DNA from: a virus
DNA length: 37,523 bases
Direction: 5' to 3' (one strand)
Virus record (IMG/VR): IMGVR_UViG_3300021131_000021
Span: 1-37,523 of that record
The notes beneath the pieces were generated by a model, which did not search any database, was not told the origin of the DNA, and was given only the letters and a program-made list of their open reading frames with translations. Shown piece by piece: positions 1-6,649 of the stretch. The translations under genes were made by a program, and so were the position numbers. How positions within the stretch are numbered: position 1 is the stretch's first letter; every line of letters starts with the position of its first letter.

Positions 1-32
1 TCTGCAGTTGGTATTCCTCTAACATCTAGCAT
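1..32 (-). CDS. Start of a truncated gene, function unknown
   Basis: An open frame begins with ATG at 32-30 and runs off the left edge; only about ten residues (MLDVRGIPTA) are visible. Its start overlaps the stop of the HslV-like gene in a TAATG junction. Several other adjacent genes in this window use the same junction, so translational coupling is likely. Too little protein is present to assign a family. Confidence 0.55.
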   Translation of the reverse strand, partial: MLDVRGIPTA

Positions 33-574
33 TATTTTTTAACTTGTTTCTGTTGTTTAACAATCTGAAAAGGTCCAGACGTATAAATATCGTTGTTAGT
101 TGCAATTTCAAGAGATTTCTCTACACTTGCACCTGCATACAACGCACCAATAGCGATAAGTGATCCAGAACCAACACCGTATATGCCGTCGCTATTCAGC
201 AAAACACTAAAATCATTTCCAATGTCGAATACTTCTCCATCAAATGCAAAAAGCATATTAAATCCAGAATCTTTATCTTCTTTTTCTTCTTTCCAACCAT
301 AATCTTCTAAACATTCTTTCATTGCTGGAATAAACTTCACCACCATAAAACGATAAAGGTTTTCTCTTTCTTTAACAGTCGGAACTGGAGGAATAAAAAC
401 GTGCTGAAGAATATCGCAAGGCTGTGAATCTCCACTACCTGCAATAAGCCAACCATTATTTTTGGTAATTTTTTGCATGCTGGCATGCATATTTGGACGG
501 GCACCATCGGTAACTTGAGAATCAGCCCCCATTGTAACATTACCATTTTTACATACTGCAACAATAGTTGTCAT
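32..574 (-). CDS. HslV/proteasome-beta-like Ntn peptidase
   Basis: The 180-residue protein matches the T1 threonine peptidase family in length and pattern. It starts M-TTIVAV, so removal of Met1 exposes a catalytic Thr1, as in HslV, with no propeptide. Counting from that Thr, the Asp of GADSQVT is residue 17 and the Lys of MQKI is residue 34, close to the Asp17/Lys33 of HslV. The C-terminal half has the family-like GVGSGSLIAIGAL and EKSLEIA..NDIYTSG segments. HslV works as a ring peptidase with the HslU unfoldase; no HslU or other AAA unfoldase is visible here, so the partner would come from the host or from elsewhere in the genome. ATGA overlap with the thioredoxin stop suggests coupling. 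Assignment to HslV rather than another T1 branch is less sure than the fold. Confidence 0.8.
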   Translation of the reverse strand: MTTIVAVCKNGNVTMGADSQVTDGARPNMHASMQKITKNNGWLIAGSGDSQPCDILQHVFIPPVPTVKERENLYRFMVVKFIPAMKECLEDYGWKEEKEDKDSGFNMLFAFDGEVFDIGNDFSVLLNSDGIYGVGSGSLIAIGALYAGASVEKSLEIATNNDIYTSGPFQIVKQQKQVKK

Positions 575-867
575 TTACCTAGCTCCTCCAAAATTGCTTC
601 AGCAGTACGTGATTCAATACGATCAACAATTTCTCCTCGCTTCATTGTGAAAATTTGGGGGATACTTTTGATTCCATAATATTCTACAGTAGACGAGTCA
701 ATCTTGTCAACATCTACTAAATAATAGTTAGTTTCAGTATCAATTACTGATACTTTGCCATAATGTGGCTTTAACTGTTTACAAGGGTTACACCATTCTG
801 CAGTAAAATAAACTACACATTCATCTTCTGCTTGAAATTCTTTTACATCATTAGTTATATTAAGCAA
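571..867 (-). CDS. Thioredoxin-like protein
   Basis: A 98-residue single-domain thioredoxin. The active site is WCNPCK (Cys26, Cys29), and the expected cis-proline is Pro70 in KSIPQ. CNPC differs from the classic CGPC, which usually shifts redox potential or partner choice. The start codon is TTG, chosen because GGAGGAAA lies about five bases before it and no ATG fits. It overlaps the end of the preceding Zn-ribbon gene by 8 nt. Likely a cytoplasmic dithiol reductant for phage proteins, possibly the glutathione peroxidase at 18925-19386; that pairing is inference. Confidence 0.88.
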   Translation of the reverse strand: MLNITNDVKEFQAEDECVVYFTAEWCNPCKQLKPHYGKVSVIDTETNYYLVDVDKIDSSTVEYYGIKSIPQIFTMKRGEIVDRIESRTAEAILEELGK

Positions 868-1090
868 TTATTTCCTCCGCCGAGATTTTATTTCCTATAT
901 ATAGATTCTTAACAATATGCTCTCTAACATGATCTGCACCCTTTTGACGACCCGCCAAAATTATAACCCATCGTGGCTCGTACTTTAGGTCAACGCATGA
1001 CTGGCATAGGAATAACTGTATTCCTGCCAACAAACTAGACTTGGTTGGAATTAAGTTCTGTCTTGATTTATTGCAACTAAAGCAAAGCAT
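860..1090 (-). CDS. Small CxxC protein of unknown function
   Basis: 76 residues with two CxxC pairs, CFSC (residues 3-6) and CQSC (about 29-32), which would form one zinc site in a treble-clef or ribbon-like fold. The middle has the Arg/Lys-rich segment AGRQKGADHVREHI. Start ATG overlaps the preceding stop as TAATG, and its own 3' end supplies the Shine-Dalgarno sequence for thioredoxin. No family is recognised. Small CxxC proteins recur through this genome. Confidence 0.7.
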   Translation of the reverse strand: MLCFSCNKSRQNLIPTKSSLLAGIQLFLCQSCVDLKYEPRWVIILAGRQKGADHVREHIVKNLYIGNKISAEEIIA

Positions 1091-1308
1091 TAAATGTTCT
1101 CCTCATTTATATAGCCGATTCCTATTTCATTAACTTCAATAAACTCATCATTGGGTACTTCTATGATGTAACCAATTCCACCATCAAAATATTCAATCAT
1201 GGATGCCCAAGCACCATGAGTTACAATTGTTCCATATATGCCATCATCTGGCAAATAAACATACGTAATTGTGTCTTCAGCGAGATCTTCTTCTTCTGAG
1301 TTGTTCAT
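1090..1308 (-). CDS. Hypothetical acidic protein
   Basis: 72 residues, strongly acidic (EEEDLAED near the N-terminus), beta-rich with Tyr/Ile/Gly alternation such as YIIEVPNDEF and GIGYINEE. It lacks a signal peptide, membrane segment or recognisable motif. The gene overlaps the preceding one by 32 nt and ends in a TAATG junction with the following one, so it looks part of a translationally coupled string running down to the thioredoxin. Not recognised. Confidence 0.65.
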   Translation of the reverse strand: MNNSEEEDLAEDTITYVYLPDDGIYGTIVTHGAWASMIEYFDGGIGYIIEVPNDEFIEVNEIGIGYINEENI

Positions 1309-1552
1309 CAGTATACTTCATCCCTTCCAATTCGCATGGTACTCCAAATGATTGAATAAGCTGTCTTACAAGTAACAGATAGTTCATGATTGCCATTCTA
1401 TCTGATTCGTTATACTCCATGATATTACTTTCGTATACAGTTAAAGCAAGATAGTTAGGTCTATCCCTAATATCTAAAAGCAAGTTCTTTACGGGAGGCT
1501 TAAACTCACGTATCTTCTTTGCTATCTCTTTTGTATACTTAGTTTTTTCCAT
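1277..1552 (-). CDS. Hypothetical protein
   Basis: 91 residues, Lys/Arg-rich at both ends (MEKTKYTKEIAKK and a C-terminal RRRRSR) with a predicted helical centre (AIMNYLLLVRQLIQSFG). The basic tail overlaps the start of the next gene by 32 nt, so the tail may be constrained by that overlap. The gene starts 14 nt inside the end of whiB. No domain is recognised; nucleic-acid contact is possible from charge alone. Confidence 0.62.
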   Translation of the reverse strand: MEKTKYTKEIAKKIREFKPPVKNLLLDIRDRPNYLALTVYESNIMEYNESDRMAIMNYLLLVRQLIQSFGVPCELEGMKYTDEQLRRRRSR

Positions 1553-1865
1553 GAAGCTTTTTTAATCTCTTCCATACTTCGGATGTTTTATGCTCATTGT
1601 ACTGCTTATCTGGTCTGCCAAGATCCATGTAGACCCCGCCCCAAACACCTTTTTCTTTATTCTTTACGCCTTCTGAATGACAAATTTTAATTACTGGACA
1701 ACTAATACATAGCTGGTCAACTTGTTTTGCTGCCTCTTTGTCTGTTTCATAAAGATCGTAAAACCAATCATACTCACTGCTTGTTGTCATGCCATTGCAA
1801 GATGCAAGGTGATACCACTCTGCATCTTGGTCATCAATGCCAATAAAATTAAATAAATTTTCCAT
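1539..1865 (-). CDS. WhiB-like Fe-S transcriptional regulator
   Basis: 108 residues with the full WhiB signature: Cys23, then Cys53-x2-Cys56-x5-Cys62 for a 4Fe-4S cluster, followed by the GVWGG turn at 73-77 and a basic C-terminal segment. WhiB proteins are essentially restricted to Actinobacteria and their phages, where they bind the primary sigma factor region 4 and redirect transcription. This is the best host indicator in the window. Upstream lies the 76-residue gene, overlapping by 17 nt, within the groES-led string, so it is probably co-expressed with groES. Its targets cannot be told from sequence. Confidence 0.92.
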   Translation of the reverse strand: MENLFNFIGIDDQDAEWYHLASCNGMTTSSEYDWFYDLYETDKEAAKQVDQLCISCPVIKICHSEGVKNKEKGVWGGVYMDLGRPDKQYNEHKTSEVWKRLKKLHGKN

Positions 1866-2079
1866 AAGCCTCTGGGATATCCCATTCCCCGTTTACATTT
1901 AGCGGGTTACGGAATGATTCGCCCCATTGGTTATTCTTGAACACACCGTTTGTTTGTGTGTAACCCTTTGGGCTTGGAATCCATCTTACGATAGTATATC
2001 CATCCCAGTAGAAGCCGTTAGATTTGTTTTTAGCCACAAAATCATGAGCTTGCTCATAATTAAACTTGATCTTAGCCAT
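1849..2079 (-). CDS. Small hypothetical phage protein
   Basis: 76 residues from ATG at 2079; the frame extends upstream but those codons lie inside groES and read as noise. The start overlaps the groES stop by 8 nt. The protein is aromatic-rich, with GFYWDGYTIVRWIPSP and a GVFKNNQWG segment, resembling small uncharacterised proteins common in actinobacterial phages. There is no catalytic motif. The weak purine run GGAACGGAAAA precedes the ATG. Confidence 0.68.
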   Translation of the reverse strand: MAKIKFNYEQAHDFVAKNKSNGFYWDGYTIVRWIPSPKGYTQTNGVFKNNQWGESFRNPLNVNGEWDIPEAYGKFI

Positions 2080-2377
2080 TGTTTTCCGTTCCAAATAGGT
2101 TTCTCCAGCTAATAAAATAGTATTTATCGCCAGCGTTGTCGGATATTTCAGTTGCATGGATTTCGTTATAAATAATAACGTCTCCAATATTTAGTGGTAA
2201 TGGATGAATAACTCCATTTTGATCACGCTCTCCTGGACCTAATTTTACAATTTTTCCACGAGAAAGGTGCTGTTCTACTACTGATGCTGCTATAACTAAG
2301 CCAGATTTAGTTGTTTTATCTGTTTCCTCTACCTTAGTTACTAAAACAAGTCCACCTAGTGGCTCTATATTTGTCAA
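2072..2377 (-). CDS. groES: GroES-like co-chaperonin
   Basis: 101 residues, normal for GroES. It has the N-terminal beta strand with PLGGLVLVTKVE, the mobile loop region KTTKSGLVIAAS that contacts GroEL, and the C-terminal GDVIIYNEIHATEI / KYYFISWRN strands. No GroEL is in the window, so it probably caps host GroEL during folding of phage proteins, as T4 gp31 does. The start is TTG at 2377; no ATG fits. It is the first gene after a near-consensus promoter at 2408-2436, leaving a leader of roughly 24 nt. Confidence 0.9.
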   Translation of the reverse strand: MTNIEPLGGLVLVTKVEETDKTTKSGLVIAASVVEQHLSRGKIVKLGPGERDQNGVIHPLPLNIGDVIIYNEIHATEISDNAGDKYYFISWRNLFGTENNG

Positions 2378-2407
2378 TTTATTTCTTTCTACTAGTAGAT
2401 GTATTCT

Positions 2408-2436
2408 ATTGTATCAGTGATATAATTATCTGTCAA
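2408..2436 (-). promoter_or_regulatory. Promoter for groES string
   Basis: On the minus strand TTGACA (2436-2431), 17-bp spacer, TACAAT (2413-2408): five of six at -10 and perfect at -35. It sits directly after the stop of the SLOG gene and reads into groES. Confidence 0.75.
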
Positions 2437-2438
2437 GC

Positions 2439-2807
2439 CTATTTTGCAAAATATCTATACGGGATTCCGTATACGTCAAGAAGCTTCATACACTGCTTAT
2501 TTCTTGGAGAATCACCAAAAATTAGGGCAATTGTAGGTTCAGACTCAATCATCTTTACGTCAGACAAAGATCCTTTATCTCTAATTAATTCTTCTTTAAT
2601 CTTATATCCATTTTGTTTTATTAGCTTTTCGACCTTGCCAATATATTCTGTGATCATGTTTTCAGCACCATGCTGTCCTTTATGTACAAAAATAAATTCT
2701 TTGTCGTCTGGATAATGATGTTTATTGTCCTCAAGTAATAGAGTTACTTGACGGATCAAATCATTATAATCTGTCCATTCTTTACTGCCAAAAACTAATG
2801 CTCTCAT
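2439..2807 (-). CDS. SLOG-family (DUF2493/YspA-like) protein
   Basis: 122 residues opening MRALVFGSKEWTD, a Rossmann-like beta-loop typical of DUF2493 SLOG proteins. A second conserved stretch, FVHKGQHGAENMITEYI, follows; the family has a comparable G-x-x-G-x-D motif here, partly altered in this copy. SLOG domains bind nucleotides or related small ligands, and phage members are common but unassigned. A good ribosome site, AGGAAGG, lies 5-11 nt before the ATG. The gene starts just after the hairpin at 2820-2852, so expression would need read-through or a promoter that I cannot identify. Confidence 0.75.
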   Translation of the reverse strand: MRALVFGSKEWTDYNDLIRQVTLLLEDNKHHYPDDKEFIFVHKGQHGAENMITEYIGKVEKLIKQNGYKIKEELIRDKGSLSDVKMIESEPTIALIFGDSPRNKQCMKLLDVYGIPYRYFAK

Positions 2808-2819
2808 GATTTCCTTCCT

Positions 2820-2852
2820 AAAAACACATAAGAACGGTTTCCCGTCCTTATG
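2820..2852 (-). terminator. Intrinsic terminator hairpin
   Basis: On the minus strand an 11-pair stem (CATAAGGACGG with CCGTTCTTATG, one G-U pair) closes a GAAA tetraloop and is followed by TG and five T. It lies between the 220-residue gene ending at 2875 and the SLOG gene. The T tract is short, so termination may be partial. Confidence 0.65.
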
Positions 2853-2874
2853 CGAATATATACGTATATATAAT

Positions 2875-3537
2875 TTACTTAAGTGGTGCGAATGCTCCGC
2901 CCCAAAGGGACTTCTTCATCTCTGCCTTTTCATCTGCTGCAGTTTCTTTTGCATCTTCTTCTTTAGATTCTGCATCTGTAGCTTTTGTCATAGGCTGATC
3001 GTTATCATTCTCTTCTGTAACTTCATCTGCGCCTGCAGCCTTTGTTACATCTGATGAGTCGCCATAGCACTCATGAACTACTGATCCACCGCAATCTGGG
3101 CAGGTAGTAGATTTAGTGATCTTTGTAGGCTGGTTCATTTCACCATCACGTGATGGTGCAACTGCTGAAGTTGCTGAACTGGGAATTGTTTCCTGATTAG
3201 GAACAGCTCCTGGGTTGTTAGGTGCATCTGAAACTGAAACATCGCCCTCGGGACGTGTCTCCTGATTTACTAGAGTACCTGATGCTGTTGGAAAATCTTT
3301 CTGAACAGCTATGTTGCCCTTTGGATCTGGTTCTGTTGTTTGATCTGACATTGTGTTTCCTCCAATCGTGTAGTCGTTAGGTTGTGGTGCAATTACATTT
3401 GTATTTGCAGTCTGTCTTACATAGTTCTCAACGCTTCTTTCGTCACGCTCTTGATCTACTGACGAAGAAGTTCCAATTGCTTTAATAAAAGCATCCTTTA
3501 CATCCTCGAAAAATTTTTCCACACTATTACCATTCAT
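2875..3537 (-). CDS. Disordered protein with Zn knuckle and WGGAFAP tail
   Basis: 220 residues, mostly low-complexity Thr/Ser/Pro/Glu with repeated NQET.P segments at about 90-120. There is one CPDCGG...HEC zinc-knuckle candidate near residue 145, then an acidic Glu/Asp/Ala stretch and the C-terminus KKSLWGGAFAPLK. The tail resembles LSFWNGSFAPVMG in the protein at 7347-7904, suggesting a shared docking peptide. Disorder plus an acidic helix would fit a scaffold or head-core protein, but that is inference. It follows the 79-residue disordered gene end to start. Confidence 0.65.
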   Translation of the reverse strand: MNGNSVEKFFEDVKDAFIKAIGTSSSVDQERDERSVENYVRQTANTNVIAPQPNDYTIGGNTMSDQTTEPDPKGNIAVQKDFPTASGTLVNQETRPEGDVSVSDAPNNPGAVPNQETIPSSATSAVAPSRDGEMNQPTKITKSTTCPDCGGSVVHECYGDSSDVTKAAGADEVTEENDNDQPMTKATDAESKEEDAKETAADEKAEMKKSLWGGAFAPLK

Positions 3538-3776
3538 TATGCGTGAGATCCTGGCTCTGTTGTTGCAATTGGTCCACCTGCACGTTGAGGAGTTGTCATT
3601 GAAACATCTTTTCCTGTAAAAGCACCCTGTGTGGTTGCCTTTGCTGGGTTATTAACACCTAAATCTTTAACTGATGGTGACTGTGCGCCACCGTTTGGTC
3701 CTGCTTGCTCTGTTACTGGAGTAGCGGATGCTGGTTGCTGTGTTCCGCCATCTTTACCTTGCTGATTGTTGTCCAT
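3537..3776 (-). CDS. Short disordered Gly/Pro/Thr-rich protein
   Basis: 79 residues almost without large hydrophobics, rich in Gln, Gly, Pro, Thr and Ala; probably unfolded alone. The start ATG is preceded by the strong site AAGGTGGTGAT. Composition matches the N-terminal half of the 220-residue neighbour downstream, so the two may act together or derive from one virion-associated protein. No family is recognised. Confidence 0.6.
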   Translation of the reverse strand: MDNNQQGKDGGTQQPASATPVTEQAGPNGGAQSPSVKDLGVNNPAKATTQGAFTGKDVSMTTPQRAGGPIATTEPGSHA

Positions 3777-3800
3777 ATTTAAATCACCACCTTAGTGTTT

Positions 3801-3806
3801 ATTATA
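3801..3806 (-). promoter_or_regulatory. -10 element upstream of disordered genes
   Basis: TATAAT on the minus strand 24 nt before the ATG at 3776, with a good ribosome site in between. No convincing -35 hexamer is seen at 16-18 bp. Confidence 0.4.
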
Positions 3807-3823
3807 CCTTATTAATCTAAAAA

Positions 3824-4165
3824 TTAGAAGTCAGTTTCTGGGAAATCAATACCCAAAGCTTTTAGGGCTTGCTCACCTTGTTCGGTCAAACTGATTGTGG
3901 CTAAAAGATTTTCGTCATATTCCACGTTTGCTAGGCCTGCCTCAAATAGCTCCAGGAGGGTATTATCAACATCCTCCATGACTTGTTGCCATAATTCGGG
4001 CATAACTACTGCCAAAACTTCCATATTAAATCTAAACATTCTTTCGCCGTAAGCATCAATGCCATCCCATTCCGCTGCACCATGGTCCACCAAGTACTGA
4101 ATTACCAGCTCTGTTTCTTCATCGGTCATATTGTCAAAAAATTCGTCAAAATCTGGCTCATCCAT
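3824..4165 (-). CDS. Hypothetical acidic helical protein
   Basis: 113 residues, very acidic (MDEPDFDEFFDNMTDEETE at the start). The C-terminal half, ANVEYDENLLATISLTEQGEQALKAL split across two strands and a helix, recalls the wing and last helix of winged-helix proteins, but no recognition helix is obvious. It starts six bases after a TATAAT box with CTGACA 17 bp further upstream, so the mRNA probably begins at the A of ATG. A DNA-mimic role is conceivable from charge only; function is not recognised. Confidence 0.62.
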   Translation of the reverse strand: MDEPDFDEFFDNMTDEETELVIQYLVDHGAAEWDGIDAYGERMFRFNMEVLAVVMPELWQQVMEDVDNTLLELFEAGLANVEYDENLLATISLTEQGEQALKALGIDFPETDF

Positions 4166-4171
4166 AGTTTA

Positions 4172-4200
4172 ATTATACACTACTTCAATGCTGCTGTCAG
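4172..4200 (-). promoter_or_regulatory. Leaderless promoter
   Basis: CTGACA (4200-4195), 17 bp, TATAAT (4177-4172), then six bases to the ATG at 4165. The expected transcription start coincides with the start codon. Confidence 0.75.
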
Positions 4201-5097
4201 ATTTAAAGTAGGGACATTTTTTGCATATACTGCGTTAGACATACTTGCAGTATTACGAATTAAAGAGTAGATTTGTTGATAATTTAATGTAGGTTTTGCT
4301 TGACGAATTGCCACCCATGATGCTGCTGAAATTTGTGTAGCAATAGAAGTTCCAATTGAGACTACTGGCTTATTACCTACTGAATTTAACGTAAGTGTTC
4401 CTAAAGCATCCCATCCAATATTTGGGCTGTAGTTACTCCAATATGCTGGGACATTGTTCATCTCACCACCAATAGCAATTATTCCTGTATTGCATGCTGG
4501 AAAATCAATTGCGTTTTGATTTCCTTCATTACCCGCACCTGCAAAGACTGGAATATTTAGAGATGTCAATTTTGATGTTGATGATGCAAGTGCTGCATTG
4601 ATAGGACATGCCCCCGATACTGCTCTTGCAAAACTCATGGATACTGCTTGAATATTATATGTTGATGCATTTGCAGCAATCCAATCCAATATCTTTGGCA
4701 AATCACTATCATATGGAGAAATCAATAGAGATGGCTTTGTTTCTATTGAAAACGCTCTAATATATACAAAATTGATATTTGGATTTGTAGCAATTTCTCC
4801 CGCCAACATTTCTGTTCCATGACCTGAACCAGTAACTGAAAGTTGAGATGCAGATAATGCTGCTGCACCCACACCACTCATGGTTGTTTTTCCATTAGGG
4901 CAAGAAGCAAAAAATGTTGTATAACATTCTTCATGAATAATTTTCCCAGCAAATTGAGATACAGAGGGATCGTATCCAGTATCAATGATGGCTACAGTCG
5001 GACTGATTGCTGCAGATGCTTTTGCAATACCCAAAATTGCTAGGTACCCGACGATTGCAATTAATCCAATAATTGATACTATTTTTTTCGCTTTCAT
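4180..5097 (-). CDS. Secreted subtilisin-like serine protease (S8)
   Basis: 305 residues with a lysine-rich N-terminus and a hydrophobic segment (about residues 5-25) ending in AKASA, a plausible signal peptide or anchor. The catalytic triad is readable: Asp39 in AIIDTGYDP, His93 in GSGHGTEM, Ser251 in SIGTSIAT; the oxyanion region AGAGNEGNQ lies between. There is no long prodomain, so it may act without an inhibitory propeptide. Two Cys pairs may form disulfides outside the cell. Possible roles are lysis, host-surface processing or virion protein maturation; sequence does not decide. A consensus promoter at 5126-5155 precedes it. Confidence 0.88.
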   Translation of the reverse strand: MKAKKIVSIIGLIAIVGYLAILGIAKASAAISPTVAIIDTGYDPSVSQFAGKIIHEECYTTFFASCPNGKTTMSGVGAAALSASQLSVTGSGHGTEMLAGEIATNPNINFVYIRAFSIETKPSLLISPYDSDLPKILDWIAANASTYNIQAVSMSFARAVSGACPINAALASSTSKLTSLNIPVFAGAGNEGNQNAIDFPACNTGIIAIGGEMNNVPAYWSNYSPNIGWDALGTLTLNSVGNKPVVSIGTSIATQISAASWVAIRQAKPTLNYQQIYSLIRNTASMSNAVYAKNVPTLNLTAALK

Positions 5098-5116
5098 GGT
5101 TTTCCTTTGTTAGTAG

Positions 5117-5122
5117 TATAAT
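5117..5122 (+). promoter_or_regulatory. Divergent -10 element for the oxygenase
   Basis: TATAAT on the plus strand, 26 nt before the ATG at 5149, with the ribosome site AGGGTGA between. It is the other arm of the 5116-5132 palindrome. I see no good -35 at the expected distance. Confidence 0.5.
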
Positions 5123-5125
5123 TGT

Positions 5126-5155
5126 ATTATACAGGAACAGGGTGAACTATGTCAA
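5126..5155 (-). promoter_or_regulatory. Consensus promoter for subtilase
   Basis: TTGACA (5155-5150), 18 bp, TATAAT (5131-5126) on the minus strand. The -35 box overlaps the first codons of the divergent plus-strand oxygenase, so the two transcription units physically compete. The -10 box is one arm of the palindrome GTATAAT-TGT-ATTATAC (5116-5132). Confidence 0.8.
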
Positions 5156-5871
5156 TTCTTCAAGACAACATGAGTATTAAGTTAGATAAAGATTTTATAA
5201 AAATTCACGATGAAGCTTTTGTTTATCATAATTTTCTATCGCCCTCCGAAATAAAACAAATACGATTACAATTAGACTCAATGATGGATTTATCCAAAGA
5301 TCAACATACTATCACTATAGAATCATTCTCAATGTACGGTGATAGACTTAAATCACTTTTTATTGATGATGAAATTTATTTTCAAGATATGACAGAATTT
5401 CAAGTAAGATTTCCTGGAGATGGTCAAAAAGTTCATATTGATTTTGTAAATCACATGAATCCTTTGCTTGACATGATCGTTGATGAAAGCTTCACTGGAG
5501 AAAAAGAAGAAATATTGTTAAACCCATTTGCCTTCATTATTTATTTAAATGATGATTATGAGGGTGGGGAAATTTCTTATCCAGAATACAACATAAAGTA
5601 TAAGCCTAAATCTGGAGATCTTTTAGTACATTGTGTGGAGGTTCCTCATGGAGTTTTGCTTGTAAAATCTGGAATTAGATATACTCATTCAAATATAATA
5701 AGATCTAAATTTTATGTTAATTTAGACTTACTTAAAGATTACACTCCAGATGATAGTCCTTACAACCCGATGCTACCCAGCCATCATTCGTATTACCATC
5801 AAGAATCTACAAATAAAAGAATGCAAAATTTACAAAAAACATATATTGAAGAAAAAGAATACAGCTTATAG
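5149..5871 (+). CDS. 2OG-Fe(II) oxygenase, P4H-like
   Basis: 240 residues, the only clear gene on the plus strand. The double-stranded beta-helix iron site is His96-x-Asp98 (VHIDF) with distal His167 (VPHGV), and Arg177 (GIRYTH) for 2-oxoglutarate. The segment YLNDDYEGGEISYP before the distal histidine is characteristic of prolyl-4-hydroxylase-type enzymes. The Tyr/His-rich C-terminal tail (about residues 205-240) is extra. The reaction is probably hydroxylation of a peptide or nucleoside; the substrate is not visible. Orientation against all neighbours and its position beside tRNA-Arg suggest separate acquisition. Confidence 0.85.
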   Translation: MSILQDNMSIKLDKDFIKIHDEAFVYHNFLSPSEIKQIRLQLDSMMDLSKDQHTITIESFSMYGDRLKSLFIDDEIYFQDMTEFQVRFPGDGQKVHIDFVNHMNPLLDMIVDESFTGEKEEILLNPFAFIIYLNDDYEGGEISYPEYNIKYKPKSGDLLVHCVEVPHGVLLVKSGIRYTHSNIIRSKFYVNLDLLKDYTPDDSPYNPMLPSHHSYYHQESTNKRMQNLQKTYIEEKEYSL

Positions 5872-5943
5872 TGCCCCCGAAGAGATTCGAACTCCTGGCC
5901 TAACGGGTAGAAACCGTCCGCTCTTCCGCTGAGCTACGAGGGC
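5872..5943 (-). tRNA. tRNA-Arg (anticodon TCT)
   Basis: 72-nt cloverleaf: acceptor GCCCTCG/CGGGGGC, anticodon stem GACGG/CCGTT with loop TTTCTAC (anticodon TCT, reads AGA), T-loop TTCGAAT, discriminator A. CCA is not encoded. AGA is favoured by an AT-rich phage and is normally rare in Actinobacteria. It begins right after the stop of the plus-strand oxygenase. Confidence 0.92.
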
Positions 5944-5947
5944 ATTG

Positions 5948-6613
5948 TTACATTATTTCTTTTACTATTTCTTCACAAATTATTTTATTGTAATTAAATT
6001 TTAAATGATCCCATCTTATACCGATACTCTCGGGCTCTAAACAATAAGCACACTCATGACACTCATAAGATTCATCAAGCTGATCAACGCCTAATATTTT
6101 TTCAATGCTAATCGGCTCTTTTAATCCATTTAGCTCTGATTTACTTCTTAAATAATAAACAAACTTTTTATAATTATTATATCTTGACTCAAATTTATGA
6201 ATTTCCCTACCATTACCGATGAGTTGATCATCTATAAATTGTGGCATAGGCTCTATAAATCTAATTTCATTTTCTGGAAAAGAATCAAAATACGCTTGCA
6301 TATATCTTGACACGGTTTCTTCAACATCATTATACCTATTTAATTGAATTTTACAATCAATAAATCCAAATGAAGGTAAAATAATTGTTTCTTTTTTAAC
6401 ATTTTTTTTAACACAAGGGTTTATTTCATTAATAATTTCTTTACTCTTCCAAGCACATTTGCCTTTATGAAATGACATTTTCATTTCAATTGGAAGACCT
6501 TGAGTATAAATAGAATGCTTTTCCTCACAGTTACAATCAGAATGTGGCTGTGGTTTACCCAATGTTTTAATTAAACGCAAAACGTGACTATCACCTATAA
6601 TTAATGCGTCCAT
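5948..6613 (-). CDS. SGNH/GDSL-like protein
   Basis: 221 residues starting MDALIIGDSHVLRL, a block I GDS motif with candidate nucleophile Ser9. A candidate C-terminal Asp-x-His, W-D-H in IRWDHLKFN near residue 200, would complete the catalytic dyad. The middle has several Cys (CNCEEKH; CHECAYC), suggesting a metal site not typical of the family. SGNH enzymes hydrolyse or transfer acyl groups, often on carbohydrates. A second SGNH-like gene lies at 11137-12183. Transcription starts from a perfect -35/-10 promoter that places the first base at the ATG. Catalytic activity is inference. Confidence 0.65.
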   Translation of the reverse strand: MDALIIGDSHVLRLIKTLGKPQPHSDCNCEEKHSIYTQGLPIEMKMSFHKGKCAWKSKEIINEINPCVKKNVKKETIILPSFGFIDCKIQLNRYNDVEETVSRYMQAYFDSFPENEIRFIEPMPQFIDDQLIGNGREIHKFESRYNNYKKFVYYLRSKSELNGLKEPISIEKILGVDQLDESYECHECAYCLEPESIGIRWDHLKFNYNKIICEEIVKEIM

Positions 6614-6619
6614 AGAGAT

Positions 6620-6649
6620 ATTATACTATTACTTAAGTGTTGATGTCAA
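6620..6649 (-). promoter_or_regulatory. Consensus leaderless promoter
   Basis: TTGACA (6649-6644), 18 bp, TATAAT (6625-6620), then six bases to the ATG at 6613. Both hexamers are perfect. The -35 lies inside the end of the Dps gene. Confidence 0.85.

Noticed and set aside
93-302. Plus-strand frames opposite the HslV-like gene and similar antisense frames elsewhere (for example 2359-2715, 11022-11435, 26104-26400)
   Set aside because: They lie wholly opposite clear minus-strand genes, have low-complexity or Cys/Ser/Phe-rich translations and no start signals.
2827-2852. Hairpin as a plus-strand terminator
   Set aside because: On the plus strand it is followed by CGAATATA, without a T run; the minus-strand orientation has the T tract.
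5872-5943. tRNA-Arg as a phage attachment site
   Set aside because: No integrase, excisionase or direct repeat is visible; the tRNA appears complete and functional.
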